DNA of 64,000 bases from Chlamydomonas reinhardtii (lineage: Eukaryota > Chlorophyta > Chlorophyceae > Chlamydomonadales > Chlamydomonadaceae): positions 2,614,952 through 2,678,951 of the forward strand of contig NC_057015.1 of NCBI RefSeq assembly GCF_000002595.2, in the 5' to 3' direction. The notes beneath the pieces were generated by a model. It did not search any database. It saw only the letters and a list, made by a program, of their open reading frames with translations, and was not told the DNA's origin. Of the stretch, positions 63,758 to 64,000 are shown in pieces. The stretch's first letter is position 1. Each line of letters starts with the position of its first letter. The position numbers and the translations under genes were made by a program.

Positions 63758-63793
63758 GCAATGCCGTCTCCGCAGACCGGCAGACGGCATTGC
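63758..63793 (+). other. Perfect 12-bp hairpin
   Basis: GCAATGCCGTCT (63758-63769) and AGACGGCATTGC (63782-63793) are exact reverse complements around a 12-nt loop. It lies beyond the TLC poly(A) signal, outside any gene model. Confidence 0.8.
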
Positions 63794-63834
63794 TTCAAGG
63801 TGCCACGACCAGTTGATCACCATTGCAACATTAA

Positions 63835-63860
63835 CGGGCGGGCGGGCGGGCGGGCGGGCG
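63835..63860 (+). repeat. (GGGC)n tetramer array
   Basis: Six GGGC units in the spacer at the right end of the window. Confidence 0.95.
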
Positions 63861-63933
63861 CATTAGCCAAGCAGTGTATGTTGTCCAGCCGGCGTGTATG
63901 GCAGGGCTCGACGCGGCAGCCGCTGCACCCTAC

Positions 63934-63977
63934 GGGACTTCACCAACCTGCCTTAACATTTAACACTGTCCCATCGC
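63934..63977 (+). repeat. Dispersed repeat C, copy 2
   Basis: GGGACTTCACCAACCTGCCTT, interrupted, then AACACTGTCCCATCGC, matching 11942-11979. The rest of the right edge holds no gene. Confidence 0.7.
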
Positions 63978-64000
63978 ACACTCTCCTCAGTCCTCACTAC

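Overview
The window is nuclear DNA from a volvocine green alga, most likely Chlamydomonas reinhardtii or a close relative. The evidence is high GC, genes split by many short GTGAGT/GTGCGT...CAG introns, TGTAA poly(A) signals, divergent H3-H4 and H2A-H2B histone pairs ending in the algal 16-nt stem-loop, and abundant CA, GGGA and GGGGCA microsatellites in introns. The species is inferred from style, not from an alignment. Gene models were spliced by hand. Exon phases close in every model except for unresolved points near the starts of the NFU and 2OG-oxygenase genes.

Layout. 1-1675: 3' part of urate oxidase (+). 3496-7975: F-box/leucine-rich-repeat protein (+). 8.3-18.8 kb: eight core histone genes in two sets. 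Set 1 is H4(-) H3(+) H2A(-) H2B(+). Set 2 is H3(-) H4(+) H2B(-) H2A(+), inverted and with its two pairs permuted. Set 2 also carries an inverted copy of the 3' end of the LRR gene and two identical 486-bp hAT-like elements. 18967-27601: a 15-exon gene (-) for an unrecognised 1346-residue protein with a repeated DT(L/V)xGP motif. 28890-33046: alpha/beta hydrolase of the monoacylglycerol-lipase type (-). It shares a 347-bp promoter with 33394-36790, a HERPUD-like ubiquitin-domain membrane protein (+). 37.1-38.4 kb: unassigned T/G-rich tract. 38773-45597: single-pass membrane TKL-type kinase (+). 47991-50126: ribosomal protein S23 (+). 50959-53192: mitochondrial NFU iron-sulfur scaffold (-). 53820-57168: 2-oxoglutarate/Fe(II) dioxygenase of prolyl-hydroxylase type (-). 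58969-63059: TLC-domain membrane protein (+).

How the genes relate. The histone block is the only real functional cluster: divergent pairs with shared promoters, replication-type 3' ends and almost no protein differences between sets, which points to recent duplication or gene conversion. The other genes are housekeeping or signalling neighbours with no evident common pathway: purine catabolism in the peroxisome, lipid hydrolysis, ER quality control, translation and Fe-S assembly.

The points most worth following are the rearranged histone duplication with its young hAT pair, the unknown repeat protein, the TLC protein lacking the ceramide-synthase HD pair, and three short dispersed repeat families, two of them wholly intronic.
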